Positions 33,201 to 47,242 of a stretch of 64,000 nt of DNA are shown here, piece after piece. Origin of the DNA: Casuarina equisetifolia (Eukaryota; Streptophyta; Magnoliopsida; Fagales; Casuarinaceae); the NCBI GenBank assembly GCA_028551475.1, contig CM052362.1:17776021-17840020 (forward strand), given 5' to 3'. The notes under the pieces were generated by a model. It searched no databases. It was given only the letters and a program-made list of their open reading frames with translations, and was not told where the DNA came from. Numbering within the stretch: position 1 is the stretch's first letter; every line of letters starts with the position of its first letter. A program made the translations under genes and the position numbers.

Positions 33201-36200
33201 GGTGCTATGAGGATTCATATCCAATACCAAGTGATGTTATTGGGTGCCTGTTTTCATTTATTACTCGGGAAATATATATCTTTTATTTCTTGCTTTTATA
33301 TATATAAATTTCTTGTGATCTACAGACAAATAAAATTTTGTAAACACATAATTTTGTGTTTTCAATGAATGTTCTGTTCACTATTTGTATCTAGTACACT
33401 AACAAGACAGTTGTAGTTGCAAATTATTTTCATTTATCTCTACAATTCTGTTAGTTGTTTATCAGATATTCCAATTATTAGCAAAATTTGTGAGATTAGA
33501 CCTAATGTTCCTCTTATACGTCAAACAGATACATGAAGATCCCATATCATATCTCAATGACTTCGTTGTTGCTCCTGGAAGAGTGCTATCTGGAAAAGGC
33601 AATATACTTGTTTTTGTCAATGACATGATTTTCCGGGTCATGAAAGGTAAGTTAGAGTCTTTTACATGTTGGTATTTCTACCATTCTAGTTTTTTCACTA
33701 TTCTTATTATAGATTCTTAAAGATTTTTGGTTTTTATCTATAGAGATGTGGCATGCGTTTGGTTAAGTTCTTTATTTATTTATTTATTTTTAATTTTGTA
33801 CTGCATTACTAAAGAACTAGAGCAGAGAAGGTACTAATAAGTCGAAAGGACCATAATGAAGGACTTAGAAAGTTTTGTTTTGTGGGATCTGTATTTGAAA
33901 ACTTGTTTAAATGCTATGGTTCAAAAGTGTTCTGAAAGAAAGGGGGAAAAAGAAAAAAGTAGCTAAAAGTATTCTAGTGTAATAGAGGAAAAAACATAAA
34001 GAAACAAAATAAAAGGAAAAAAGAATTATTGAATCACTAGTCTTTATCAACTCAATCTCTGAGTTTTTACTGTGTCTTAACTCTTTGAGTTTTTCCTTAT
34101 CATTAGGTTGGTTATTATATATAATTTTCTACTTATTCAGTCAAATTTTTTGTGGAACTCATAGAAAATTATGAGTACACACTTATCTTAAAAAGAAGAA
34201 AAAAAAAACAACAACAAAAAAGAAAAAGAAAATAATCAGAGGTATAGTTGATAAAGGATTCCTCAAGAGGCAGTTATACGGCATCTGTTCTATTAGTGGG
34301 AGTACTAATGAGCTAGCCATCCACTAAGGAGGTGGCTTGTGCTTGGAGGGGTGGTCATAACCACCTATTCTTTCAATGGGTTTGGCAGCAAGTTGTTGAT
34401 GCTGTTAGTAGAGTTAGCTATCAACCACCCCCTGTTAGTGGGAGAAGTGGAGTAGCTTCAGGAAAAGGGTGCTTTGACCTGTTTTATACTAAACTCGGTC
34501 TAAAAGGGTATTTAACTTGATTTTAGGAAAATGATTATGGATTTTCAAAGTTTTATTTGAAGGTATGTAAGTTTTTTAGAATTTCGTTTTCTTTTACCCA
34601 AGTCATATTTTTCATTGCTTGTTATAAACAGTAATCCGGGAGATGAAAACTGAAAATGTTCCCAATATTGGCAATAACAGATAAATAATTCAACTTTATT
34701 TTCCTATAAAAAAACTGATATATACTTTTTCTTTCTTCATCTACTTACTCTCTCTTGCTCAAGTCTTTGGTGGCCTATAGAATGCTACAAAAGTGTATAT
34801 GATTTTGCTAAGTTAGACAATTCCAAATTTCTTCGTTGGATCTATTTTAGGCGCAAATTAATTGTCCTTTACTTTCGAATTGGTGTGAGGTCAGTGGCCA
34901 TCATCAATGGTGGATTTCCATAAATGATGCACGTTAGACATTGAACGAAAGGCTGACACTTGATATTCACTAGCCAGTTGCATTGACTTGGTGTATATCA
35001 GTTTGTTGGATGTATTGGCATGTAATTGCTTCTAGTATAAAAATATTTAGAAATGGTCTATTTCTTGTTTTGATGCAATTATTTTGATTTATTTCCCCAT
35101 GTTTTCTTATGTTTGACAAAACCAACTATTGGTAAAGGGAAGTTTACTGTGGTCAGCAGACAATTGTTCCCAAGGAAAACCGCTTACCTATGCTGACGCT
35201 ATTGTCTTTTCCTGGACCAAGCCTATGATCCTACCCATCTCTTGTGCAGCCAACAGCATCACCTCTCCCATAGTTGTTCATTAGTTCCTATATGTATTGC
35301 TTTGTTATAGTTTATTTAATGTCTTCAACTTTGTCACACTTTAAACTTGAATTGAACATCTTGATGGATACAGGTGGAACCTCAGTAATGAAAGTCAAGG
35401 TGAAAGTGCAAGCCCCAAGGCTTCACTACGTTCATCCTTTATGTTTTGAGGCTGGCAAGCCGTTGGAGTTTGTTGCTTGTGGCGGTAATTTGCTACAATC
35501 TAAATTTCGGTATGGCATTCACAGCATGAGGCTTTATATTTTATTCAATTATTCATTTACTCTGCAGTTCATAGCCGTATTTGTTAATTCATCGATAGTA
35601 TGGATAAATCATTTCTTTTGGCACTGGGCTATCTAATGTTCTGACCTTGCCTATCTTTCTCATAATGAGTGGCTCAGTTGCTAATGTAAACAATGTAATG
35701 AAAAGCAGGCTTTTTAGACTTTTAACAAAGTTTATAAATTTTCTATTTTCCTGGTACTGGACATACAAATTGAGGCGACACTTCCTTTGATAATAAAGGC
35801 TATTGGGAAAATAGTGCTTTGGTTTCTGTGCTGAAACACGCTACTTGAAACATGACTTGGTAACTGATGTGTTCATTGTGGGTATGAACATCAATCCCAT
35901 ATCAAAATATCAATGAATAGGTATGGGGAGTAGAAATCATTAAGTTGTAGGTAATCTCCGCTAGCATTATGTTTACTGCAGAAATCATGGTTGACACCCT
36001 CTGAGTTAATATGTGCTTCCTCTCTCTACCAGCAGGTCATAAGTCACGTGCCTTATGGTTCGTTGAAGTGGCTGTTTGGATGTAATCCTGTTCCTTCTAC
36101 TTAACTCACTGAATAAGTTGCAGTGTACCTTGTTTAATCTTGATAGAGGCTCTGATTAAGTAGCAAAACCTGCTTAAATCCATAACTAAGGATAATAAGC

Positions 36201-39200
36201 TATCTATAACATTGTCATGATTGATCATCTTTTCCTCATTTTTCTGCATCTTGGAATGCAATGATTGATGCTTTGTGATGCAACTAGCCTAGCTTTGTAG
36301 GGGCAAGCAGTTCTCCTTGACAAAATTAGTTCTTCTTGTGGAGCTTGTTGATATAAGCTGCATAATCCTTTTGAGAATAAGCCCTGGCAACTGGATTGCA
36401 ATCTCTTATGCCATTTTAAGGACCTTGTAAACCATGGTAACTCAGCTCTTCAGCTGACTTTCCATCTACTTCTATGTCTAGCTTTCTCAGCGGAGTAGTG
36501 AAGGCCTTGGTATTTGACTCCTATCATCAATTATAGCAGTTTTAGACAGATTCACCAGTATGACCGTGACAATACTCACTAACAGGAGTAGAAAATTCCA
36601 GTACACTTTGGTAATGGGCATATACCAGCCTCTCCTAGATCGCATGAAAAAGAATCCTTAACTGCTTGATGCACTCACTTTCAATTACCCGCATGGACTC
36701 TGCAAACTAGTGGTTCTGCAGCTCACCAAATATCTAGTGTCTGTTAGGTAGTAAGAACTTCCTACAACTGTTTTTAAGTTGTTATTCTTGGTAGCAAAAT
36801 ATTTATAGAGCAGTAGAAGGTATGATCCCCATCGGTGAAGAGAAGGTGTGGTCCCAGATATGAAACCTGTATTTTTATTGATCAAAAGAGTGAAAAGGGA
36901 TTATTTGAATTTGGCTTGTATCCTTTGTCATGCAAACACTTTCTGGAATTGAGTACCTTTAGGATTGAAACAAGCAAGCTGTTTAGAGTTGGTTATTTGA
37001 TTTTTTGCTCGGGCACACCCAAAAGATTCTAACTTGGTTGATATTGAGCGAAGAGAAAAATCTTTCCAGCTTGGCTTTTGGGTGGGTTGCTTGCATTTAG
37101 GCTTGTAGTTACTAATTGATTTCTACATGAAGAATGAAATAAAAGTTCTAATAATCAACTTCTCTTTAGTAGCAAAAAATACTAGAAGTGATTGGGATCT
37201 CTTAAACATGTCTGGCCCAAGAAATATCTTAATCATAAATTATGTACTTTTATACTCTTCTTTATTGAAAAGTGTTTCTATGAGTAGGAATTAGTCAGAA
37301 AATCCTAAAGATAAGCATGATTGCTATAACTACAGGCTAAGATGTGAACAAACCTAGCGAAGATAAGGTTGGCTTGTTAATTTAACAAATAATCCTGATC
37401 CTCAATTGGAAGACCAGATAATGCCTTTTGGACTCACTTTTTGATGTCATCCCCCGTGTTTATAGGGTTTCAGTCGGTTTAAGCCAACACAACATGTTTT
37501 TATTTCGTTGTTATTTGGTTTCTCTAACACTTGAGCGATGTTCTTGTTTAACTGATTGATTCACTTTTTTTTTTTTTATTTTATTTGTAACTGTAAAAGG
37601 TACTTATTCAATAGGACATTAAATCCTAATGCTTAAGAAGGTTTTGGTGTCAGGTTTCTTGTATCTTTTGCTGGAAAGTATCTTGTGCATGATTCTTGTG
37701 CGGCATCTCAGCATGGTCAGACCGAAGAGAATGCTGCTTCTAGTTGTAACCATCAGCTGTACAAAATACGTGTTCCACAAACTGAATCAGATCTATCTGG
37801 TCCTGCCTTTGTTGAGGTATGTGTTTTGGATGATTTTAGACTAATTTTTTCTTCTTATCTTTTCTGTATCTCATTTTATATAATATAACTGTAGTCCATA
37901 CCGACATACTCCTGCAAAGGCACATCAGATGTTTATTAAGATTTGTTAACACAAAAGTTGGTTTTACTCACGGCATTGTTAACTAAAGTTACTGCCACCA
38001 AAGTTTTTATCAAAGAAATAACATCTGCAGTTGTTTCTATCATCCTATGTGTACTTCAATGTTAGTTTTTGGTAATGCTAATGCGATTGTATAATTTATT
38101 TCAAAACATGATTTGGTTTCTCTGAGACATAAGATGGTTGATGTTTTGAATGGAATAATCTCGCTATGGGATCTATGCCACATATGGAATTTTTTGTATT
38201 TACATGTTTCGCCAGAAAATCAGTTCTATCTGCATGGTGCTACTTCGAATAAATGCTTGGTGGAATTGCCTTTTCTTCTATTAATAACTTGATGATGAGG
38301 GTTATTCTTGTCACTAGACTTTTTAACATCTTTAAGATTTTGCGGTATCACTTGCTGCCTGTTGTGGTATTATCGGTTCATGATTGTTCATTTCTGATGT
38401 AATAAAAACTTACAAAAATGGTGTAATTATGTTCTCTCACAGAAAATCTAGTAGTCTAGGCATGATAGAAAATCTTTTCACCTTGTAACTTTTTTTGTTT
38501 AAACTTTTGTAGGTTGAGAATGAGTCTGGCTTATCAAACTTCATCCCAATACTCATTGGTGACAAAGAAATTTGTGCAGAAATGGAGATCTTACAGCAGA
38601 GATTTGATGTGTCTCTTTTTCTGAAAGGATCAGAGATGGCAGCTATTGGTCCTCCGCATTCGTGTGAGGTTTCTGCAGTGAGACAGACGGCGTTCTCTGA
38701 ATTTCTTTTAGATGTAGCATGGTTACTGAAGGAGCCCGTATCAGAAAATTTTCAAGAGTCTATAACTGTTTCTCAGATTCAAAGATTTAATAGTCTCTTG
38801 AACTTTCTGATATGCAATGACTCAACCACGATTTTGGAGAAACTGTTAGACAATCTGAAACTTGTGTTAAATGACATGAAATATAACAACAGAGACAATG
38901 GCACGTGTGCTGCTGATTTGAGTTTACTACAGAAACACATTGACATTGCGCGAGATATTCTTGATACAAAATATAAGAGAAGTAAAGGTTCGGTGCTCCA
39001 GTCGGGATCTTTGTCAAGAGGGGTTTCTTTTTCGGAAAGCTGTTCCCAAGATAATGTGCTACCAATTCCAGTCAACGGCCAGGTGAGGACTTTAACATTT
39101 TTTCTACTTCAGATTTTGCTGATTATAATCTAGTTTTCAAGTTCAAGGTTTAGGAGTATATACCTGCCTTGGCGGTTTTTTTTTTTTTTTTTTTCATAAC

Positions 39201-39669
39201 TTGCTTGCTAATGATATATGCGTTTATCTTGTGGATGTGTTTATAAAACTCTCTCGACAATAAATGGACAAAATGCACCAACACCTGCTTCTTAGTTTTG
39301 TTTTAGTTCATGCATACTGGTGTTAATTTATTTGCTCAAACAATTAATTGAGATATTCCCCGTTTGCAGGATAAGGGGATAATAACAAATGCTAAGGTGG
39401 AAGTAGTGACAAGCTCGACTTCCGGGGATAGAAGTGAAACTGTTCCCCTTTTGAGGAGCGAGGTTATAATGAATGTTAAACATGAGAAGGAATGGCCAAG
39501 AAGGTCGTGCGGTGGCAATGTATCTATGGTGGTGTTCGGCTCTCGCACTAGCATATTTCTGATCTCCATTGCCGCAGTTTGTCTGGGGATGTGTGCGGTT
39601 CTTCTCCATCCTCACGAGGTTCGTGAATTTGCAGTCTCCATTCGCAGGTGTTTGTTTGACAGAACGTAG
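30230..39669 (+). CDS. SPL7: SQUAMOSA promoter-binding-like protein 7 (SPL7), copper-response regulator, 10 exons, 811 aa
   Basis: Exons: 30230-30795, 31217-31389, 31538-31764, 31865-31939, 32046-32153, 33529-33646, 35374-35509, 37654-37816, 38513-39082 and 39370-39669 (TAG). All junctions are GT-AG and in frame. The SBP domain spans residues 143-218 across exons 1-2. Zn site 1 is Cys143, Cys148, Cys165, Cys168, with CLRC where most SBP proteins have a Cys/His pair. Zn site 2 is Cys184, Cys187, His191, Cys203. The basic NLS (RRKLERHNNRRRRK) overlaps it. The body contains RISFKLYDWNPAEFPRRLRHQ and YIRPGCTILTVFITMPKFMW, conserved in large SPL proteins. Residues 773-791 form a hydrophobic helix near the C-terminus, as reported for SPL7. 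In Arabidopsis and green algae the orthologue binds GTAC cores and activates copper-deficiency genes. Exon 1 is much GC-richer than its surroundings. Confidence 0.95.
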
Positions 39670-40880
39670 GCAAATGGTGTCTGCCATCTGTAAGTATTGA
39701 TTGTATACTAACACTAGATTAAAGAAGAGCTGTTAAAGCGTTGGCTAGTGCCTGTACACAACTCATTGCCACCGGCCTTACCAGTTGAATGCTTATCCTT
39801 TGCAAGGGCGGATTGAGGGTGGGGTCGGTGGGGTCAACTTTCCCAGTTGAAAGTGAAGCAAGTTGGGAATAATGTAACATTTGTCTTTTCTTTTAGGTTA
39901 GCCTTTAAGCTGGTGTAACATGTATCTAAAGTTTTGCAAGCTTTTTTTAGGATCTTTTTTTTTTCAATTTTGAATAGTTCTGTTGTCAAGCTCAGTTTCT
40001 AAATTTGTTGTAATGTTCAAAATATGCTAAAGCGATTGGCAAGACCATTGAAAATCGAGTTATATCATGCTGTTAAACATTGTTTCCAATCTTTTTATTT
40101 TCCCTAAAGGAAGAACTAGAGGAATTAAGCGCAGATTGTCTTAAGTAAACCTCAAAATGGTGCTGATTACAACTGATATTCGATGAAATAAATCCTTTTT
40201 AGATTTTCTATCTCATAGCGAGGTTACCCAAGAAAATATTCCCTCTAAATATGAATGCCTTTTTCTTTACAAAAAAGAAAAAATAAGAAAGTTAAGGTAA
40301 AACATTCCCTTCAAATGATAAGCTGCTAAAAATTAGTGGGCTTGTAGTGGCGGGCCAGGAGAAAAGTGAGATTCCACTAGATTTTTACTTTTTATGATTA
40401 TCGCCAGCATTTTACCTTTTTACTTGCCTAGCAACGAATCTTTATTATATCAACTAGCTTAGAAGGATGTAGAGTCAAAAACTTAAAAGCAGAATCCTTC
40501 TTGGTCATCACCACTGGGGTTGGCCCAATAAAAGATGATGCTCCTTTTATCCGCACCTACAACCTTCTTTTAATATGCTTTTTTGATATTTTGGCTTCCC
40601 GTAGCTGTCATTAGTTGTTAATTTTTTCGTCCATTTAGGATGTCGCTGTCATAACTGCCACGGTTTGAATATTGTTTTCCGAAATTATTTTTTCAAAAAA
40701 CCGATTTGCTTTGTTTTTATTCATGTCTGTTTCGCTGGCCTGTCACGTCAGGGTTCTAGAGATAAAGCGCAACTTCAAATTTTTAATGTTTATGGCTCGG
40801 GATCTTTATCCGATTTGATATTTCATCTTGGGCACTTTTGTATTCCAGATATTTTTACCAGATTTTTCGTTATGCTAACA

Positions 40881-40924
40881 AAAAGGAAAGGAAAGGAAAG
40901 GAAAGGAAAGGAAAGGAAAGGAAA
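40881..40924. repeat. (AAAGG)n pentanucleotide microsatellite
   Basis: Eight or so tandem AAAGG units without interruption. Confidence 0.95.
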
Positions 40925-42067
40925 TATCCGATCTTATGTTATCCCTAATAAAAAGTTACACTGTAATCATTACAGCCTTACCTGTACTCTTCTAAAGTGG
41001 TGATAGTAATTTATCATCACTTTAATTAAAACACTTCTTAAGCAAGAAATAAATCCAAATTTGAGACTTAATCAAATGAAAATCTTGTCTCTTAAGATCA
41101 AAACGTCGAAGTTGAACAGAATCTCAAATTTTATTTTTCTTAAAAAAAGTGTTATTGCTCGATTGTTAATTTCTCATTTTTTAGTACGAAAACTAAGAAA
41201 TGCTACCTCTAAGAAAAAGGAAAAAAAAAAAAAAATGAAAGAAGGAAATCCCGACGGAACAATAATAGGAGGTAGAAGCTGTGAAAGACATAACATGAAC
41301 AAATAAAAGAATGTGAGGAAGAAAATTGAAGTAACACACATAACGTGTTTATTGGAGTCCTTGCTAATTTATCACTAAGCTAGTTGACTAAGATAAACAT
41401 AAAGACGAAGTGATTCTATAATTAAGTGGTTTTCTATAGGTTTTTGGTTTGCTTTTTAAAAAATAAGAGGGGGATATTTTCTATTATCATGCGTTGATTG
41501 AACAATGAAAAGAAAAAGTGAAGGAAAAAAAGGGATAAGCATTGTTCCAAGAATATCTTACACGTAAGAAATATCAAGCACGCACATTTTGACTTCAATC
41601 AATGCGGTGATTTCCCATACGCTTTAGCGAGTATGGCTGTCGTTTCATTGAGTAAAGAAGTAGAGCACCCTCAGCATCTTTGCCACCCACTTGTAGTTTT
41701 TTCTTATCAGGAAATGGACGATCCAAGTAAGGGCCGCGTAAGCAGTGGGGATTAAATAAGCATGGCTGATGAGATAATCCAGCCAGAAGTTTCGCATGCA
41801 TATTGATGCAGCTCCGATTCTATTTCTTAATTCTAGTCCCTTCCAATAATCTGAACTGGATGCACTCATCACCACAGCAGCGACAGCTTGATACCACATG
41901 CCATTGCAGGTTCTTTCAACTATGATATATTAGCTTCTCAATCAATGCTATCAGACAAAGTGCATAAATATCTGGAGGATCACGAATCGGATCAAACTCG
42001 GGTAGTTTCGGTTTTTCGGAGCCAGGTCTCACGGGTGGGGTCGACTAATCTGATATACTTTTGCATG

Positions 42068-42075
42068 TATAAATA
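42068..42075 (+). promoter_or_regulatory. TATA box of the ERD6-like sugar transporter gene
   Basis: TATAAATA lies 115 bp before the start codon. A CT-rich leader (TTCTTCTTTC repeats, about 42114-42149) sits between, which places the likely transcription start near 42100. Confidence 0.65.
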
Positions 42076-42182
42076 GCCTATCACCAAGATTTCTTTTCCC
42101 GCAACGAGTCCTGGTTCTTCTTTCTTCTTTCTTCTTCTTCTTTCTTCTCGTCCTCCAGTGACACTGTTGGAGAGACAGAGAG

Positions 42183-45100
42183 ATGGCAATTGGGGTGTGT
42201 GAGGACGTTGAAAGTGGTGAGTTTAATGGCCTGGTGGATTTGGAGAAGCCCTTCATAGGACAAGACAAAGTTGTTTCTCATGAATATGATGAATCTGCTA
42301 AGAAAGTTAAAAGCGGATCCGTTGGGATGGTTCTGCTCAGCACATTTGTTGCTGTTTGTGGCTCTTTCGAGTTTGGATCATGTGTGAGTATCGTTTAAGT
42401 TCTTTTACAAAGAAATATAGCTTATCAAAACTATAACTTTTCCCCTGCTTTGATGAACTACAAAGGCCATAGGTTAACTAAATGTATTTCTTTTTGGTTA
42501 GGAACCCAAAAAATGGGGATAGAAAAAAAAAAGCAGATAGGTTTGTTTAGCTTAAGTTAATTATTTTGGCAGGTGGGATATTCAGCTCCCACTCAATCTG
42601 CTATCAGAGAAGATCTTAAACTCTCACTTGCCGAGGTTGGATTTCCGTCCTCTTCTTTCTTTAAACCACAGTATGAACTTTAATATGAATTGCGATTAAT
42701 TCTATGTCATATGACAGTACTCCATGTTTGGCTCCATATTAACGATCGGTGCATTGCTTGGTGGCATCGCAAGTGGTCGAATTGCAGACTTCATAGGTCG
42801 TAAAGGGGTACGTTAAATTTGAGTCTCTTTGAGTATATAGTGCTCAACTGTACTGAACCATGTACTATTTTAACTTTTAAATGATATCATGGAAGCAGGC
42901 AATGAGGATTTCATCTGGTTTCTGCATTATAGGATGGTTCGGTATATATTTCTCTATGGTACGTGCCGTATGCACTTTTAAGTTATTGTTGTGAGAAAGT
43001 AAACGTTTTTTCTTGTCGAAATCTGCTCTTACTTCTATGGCATGGCTTTAATCTAGGAAGCTTTTCCACTCGACCTTGGAAGGCTATTCACAGGGTTCGG
43101 AATTGGAATTTTCTCTTATGTGGTAATTGTTTGACACGTATCTTTTTCGGGCTTCTGTATGTCTAAGCAAGGCACTTTTAATCTTTTGGATAAGCACTAA
43201 TTAGCAAAGTGATAAGCAGGTGCCAATATTTATTGCTGAAATAGCTCCAAAGAGTCTTCGTGGAGGGCTCACTACTTTGAATCAGGTTGAGAATATGAAA
43301 ATCGTTTTCTGGATGTATTTTTGCTCGCTGGTTGAGGATTAATTGCTCATTATCTTAGTTATCTCCGTCTTTTTGTGCTTGTTCTGCAGCTTATGATTGT
43401 TGTTGGAGCATCAGTAGCATTCTTAGTTGGAAGAGTCGTGACATGGAGAACACTAGCTCTGACTGGTAAGATTAAATTTGAAGTGTTTTACTGATATTGT
43501 TGAATACAATAGCAATAGAATGGACATCCTTTATCCGAAAAAATGAAAATTATAAAACTTCACTCAAGGAGTGAGTGTTGAATTTTGATTTGAAGGACTT
43601 GCGCCATGCATTTTCCTGCTTGTGGGTCTGTACTTTGTTCCGGAGTCTCCCAGATGGCTGGTAAGCGTTTTAGTAAAATCTACGCTCGCTGATTTTGGTT
43701 AGAACAAGATATGATGTTGAGCGAGAAATCTGACAGGATTCATGCTTCGCAGGCAAAGGTTGGGCATGAGAAGGAATTTCAAGAGGCACTGCAGAGACTT
43801 CGTGGAAAACATGCTGATATTACTGATGAAGCTACCGAAATTCAGGTACTTCCCTTCTGAACACCCAGGCTTCCTAATTCAGATTTGAAATTTCTGAAGA
43901 ACTGACACTGTTTTTTCTTGGTAGAATAACATCGAAACTCTTCAGAGTCTTCCAAAAGCCAAACTGATGGATTTGTTCCAGGGCAAATACATTCGCTCCG
44001 TGATTGTAAGCAGCTCTATCAGTGGCTTGTTGATGCGGGTTTATCCAAAAAGCCTTTCCTGTTGGGTACTTTTACATTGCTTTGTGGTGAATACTTTTAG
44101 ATTGGAGTTGCGTTGATGATATTTCAACAATTTGGAGGAATAAACGGAATAAGCTTCTACGCAAGTGAGACCTTTGCAGCAGCAGGTAATCCAGGGTTTC
44201 TATGTTCTTCATTCCTAATGTTTTTTAGTCACTGTTCTTTCTCTTGAAACTGAGATCCTTCATATCATTTTATTACTGTAGAACTTATCTTCTTCTATCT
44301 CCATTATCTAAATGCAGGACCTTCCTCAGAAAAAATTGGAACCATGGCTTATGCTTGTCTTCAGGTACTCAGTTACTGCCACTGTACTCAAGTCGTCATC
44401 ATATTTTCGAACCAAACTTAAAAGAGTACATAAAATTTATTCACAGGTCCCGATAACATTTGTGGGGGTACTATTAATGGACAGATTGGGAAGAAGGCCA
44501 CTTATAATGGTACGTAATGTTATACCCTCTATTATAAAACCGGAGAAAGTAATATTGGAGGAAGACTTGTATTCTGATGCCTTAAGAATAATGCAAAACG
44601 ATTTTCCGTATATGTAGATTTCTGCAACAGGGACGTTTCTTGGCTGCTTTCTAGCAGGAACTTCTTTCATTCTTAAGGTAATTCATCGGGATTATCCTTG
44701 TGTTTGGAGAGTAAAAATAAACTGATTTTTCTTTTCGTTTCTGTCAAATTTGGTCTCAAACCTGATTTGTGCCCATTATGAATCAGAGCCACAACTTGTT
44801 GCCGGAGTGGGTACCGATATTAGTTGTTGCTGGAGTGCTGGTAATTAACTATTATAACCTCAAAGTTTTGCAGTAAAAATAACAATACCTCTCTGGCTAA
44901 TTCAATTTTTCTTGTTCTACTGAATACAGATCTATATAGCATCTTTCTCTATCGGAATGGGGGCAGTCCCTTGGGTGATCATGTCTGAGGTAACTCTTGA
45001 CCCTTGCAAAATGAAAAAGTGTACATATTGGACAACTTTTGGACTCCGAAATGTCCGAATTCTGGTAATTTTTCCCGTTGACACCCAAAGAGAGAAGAGA

Positions 45101-45468
45101 ATTACTTACCTTATCTGGAATTTGTTCTCTCCCAGATTTTCCTAATAAATGTGAAGGGGGCTGCTGGGAGTTTGGTGTTGCTGGCGAATTGGTTGGGTGC
45201 ATGGACAGTCTCCTACACGTTTAACTTCCTTATGAGCTGGAGTGCTTCAGGTAAAGAGAGGTTCCCCAACCGACTACAACAAGTGCCTGGTCGCATTGTT
45301 TTACAATTTACTGTATCACTTCCTCTGATTATCTTTTTCTGTTCCTTTGCAGGCACTTTCTTCATCTACTCTGCGTTCTCTGTGATGACAATTCTATTCG
45401 TCGCAAAGTTAGTCCCGGAAACCAAAGGAAAAACGCTTGAAGAAATTCAGGCATGCATAAATTCGTAG
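42183..45468 (+). CDS. Sugar transporter ERD6-like 16 orthologue (MFS), 18 exons, 486 aa
   Basis: Exons: 42183-42383, 42573-42635, 42718-42807, 42899-42958, 43057-43122, 43220-43285, 43390-43465, 43596-43660, 43753-43845, 43925-44005, 44101-44185, 44318-44364, 44447-44509, 44618-44677, 44787-44840, 44930-44989, 45136-45250 and 45353-45468. All junctions are GT-AG and frame-consistent. The protein has the 12-helix MFS sugar-porter layout. Visible signatures are [11 protein letters not shown] after helix 2 (108-118), PESPRW at the end of helix 6 (223-228), [12 protein letters not shown] in helix 7, DRLGRRP in the second half, and PETKGKT at the C-terminus. These are diagnostic of the monosaccharide transporter superfamily, and the short central loop and many small exons fit the ERD6-like branch. 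ERD6-like members act mostly at the tonoplast, exporting sugars from the vacuole by facilitated diffusion or proton coupling; substrate here is inferred. Position next to SPL7 supports ERD6-like 16. Confidence 0.94.
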
Positions 45469-47242
45469 GAGAAAGGGAGGAGGCCAAAAGATATCTAATT
45501 GGACCATAGCTGGAGGATCTCAGACAGTTTCATCACTACTTGGTGCAGAAAGCTCACGTGTGAACACGCAAGAAAGAAAATAAACAACCTATTTTATTTT
45601 TACCACCATTTTTCTTTTTCTGTTTTTTGGGTGGTAAAGTACTGTGTTATGGCCACAAGAAAGAAAATTAGATAAAAAGGGTACTACTTATGGGTCGAGA
45701 AAAGTCGGAAGAGCCAGAGATTATGAATTGAAAGTTCGCAGATGTGTGCTATTGCTACTGAGTTTAGAGGAATTCTTCGTAATTGAATCACTAAACAACT
45801 GGTCCTAGATAAAAGATATTGTCATTTTTAAGCCTAACCTGGTCCATTGAACTTGTATGCACAAACCTGCATGCACGATACTTTACTCAGCGAAGCCTAA
45901 TGGGCTGACTGTCCATGAGCGCCATTGTAAGCGCAAGTGACTAATGTGACTAGCATGCCAGTTGTCTCAACCACGTCAGCAGGGTCTTTAGCCATGTCAC
46001 CTCCCACATTAGCAGAATCTACCATGACAACCCTAGGCGCCACATCACCATCCTCTGAGTGCCAATGTCATCTTGGTTCGAGAATCACGTGACTCAAGCT
46101 TCTGTTGATGCCTCTTGCCTGACGCCAAATTTGCTTAATTGTTTGTAAGGATTTGATTTGTTTGTATTGGTTTGTGATTTTATATATTACCGATTGAACT
46201 TTTGGAAGGAAAGTTGGTAGAAAGTTAATAAACACTAGTATTTTATTACCTTTGTTTCTTAGATTTTTCAGCCAAATCCATACTTTTTGGCCATTAATCC
46301 TTAAATTAACTTGGTAACAAGAACCTTTCATTGCAAGCCCTTCTCTTAGAAACCTATGGCCTTTTCTTCTTCCTTAATGACCATTTTGGTCATATCACCC
46401 TCCTTTGTGACAGTTCCACTTGCATTGCCCACCCCTATCCCTTCCTTAACCATTAATGTGTGGTTCAACAACACCAACTTCATAGTGTGGACGAATCGTC
46501 TCACCCTTTATTGGTCTCTTCTTAGCTTCCATCAATTGTTGAAGGTACTGAACTTGCCCTTTAACATCTCTAAGCCTTTTATGGGGCTCAACTCCTATAT
46601 TCTACCTACATCACCTAGCTCATTTGAAACCAAACATTGTTAAGATAGAGTCTGGCAACCTTCACTAACCTGATTGTTTCTTATCACTTATCACAAAATG
46701 TTGGTATTGGTTTGGTCTTACTTCTTTGCCTTTTATGCCGCTCAATCTTATGCCTATGTTGCATTTGTTAAAATGTAGCTCTAAACCCTTTAGAAAGGAA
46801 TCTTACTCACTTGTTTAAAGGCTCGGGAGAGGAAGATCTCCATCAAACCCTTTAAAGTATCTCCATCAAACCACCTTTTTCATTAAACAACTTTGTATTG
46901 TTGGTGATATTATCTCTAACAATAAGTATCTTACTCACTTGTTTAAAGCCTTGGAGAGGAATTTTATGTATTGGCCGCCACCTTCATTTTTGTTTAAACT
47001 TAAGCTAACTTATTAACTTGCAAAACCCTTCATTGCCTTCTTCTCACTCATAAAGTATGTGTAGATCTAAGAAGATTCAATGCTATCCAACCTTCTTTGC
47101 TAATTGTTATAGGACATTCTTGCTAGTTTGCCGCTTCCTAGCCTCTTCTACCATTTTCTCCATAGCCACTACCTATACCTATTCCTTACTCAACCTAAAA
47201 CCTTTTGCCTTTCCTCCCTCTAGTATTCTCTTACCTTGTTGG
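45469..47242. other. Intergenic region left of the copia element
   Basis: After the transporter 3' UTR, the stretch 46080-47240 is T- and C-rich with internal similarity: a segment around ACTCACTTGTTTAAAG occurs near 46806 and 46934. It may be part of an older, unrecognised repeat into which the copia element inserted. No domain could be read on either strand. Confidence 0.45.

Larger units (their letters stand above)
39670..42182. other. Intergenic region between SPL7 and the sugar transporter
   Basis: It starts with the SPL7 3' UTR. An (AAAGG)n microsatellite lies at 40881-40924. Open frames at 40665-41003 (+) and 41645-41899 (-) are unrecognised. The last 120 bases carry a TATA box and a pyrimidine-rich leader of the transporter gene. 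Confidence 0.5.

Noticed and set aside
36500-37030. Possible repeat or gene relic inside SPL7 intron 7
   Set aside because: Short protein-like pieces occur, but every frame is full of stops and no family could be named. The interval is explained as intron.
40665-41003. 112-codon frame across the (AAAGG)n repeat
   Set aside because: Its charged part is only the microsatellite in translation, and the remainder matches nothing.
41645-41899. Minus-strand 84-codon frame upstream of the sugar transporter
   Set aside because: It reads smoothly but has no recognisable domain and overlaps the transporter promoter interval. It is too weak to list as a gene.
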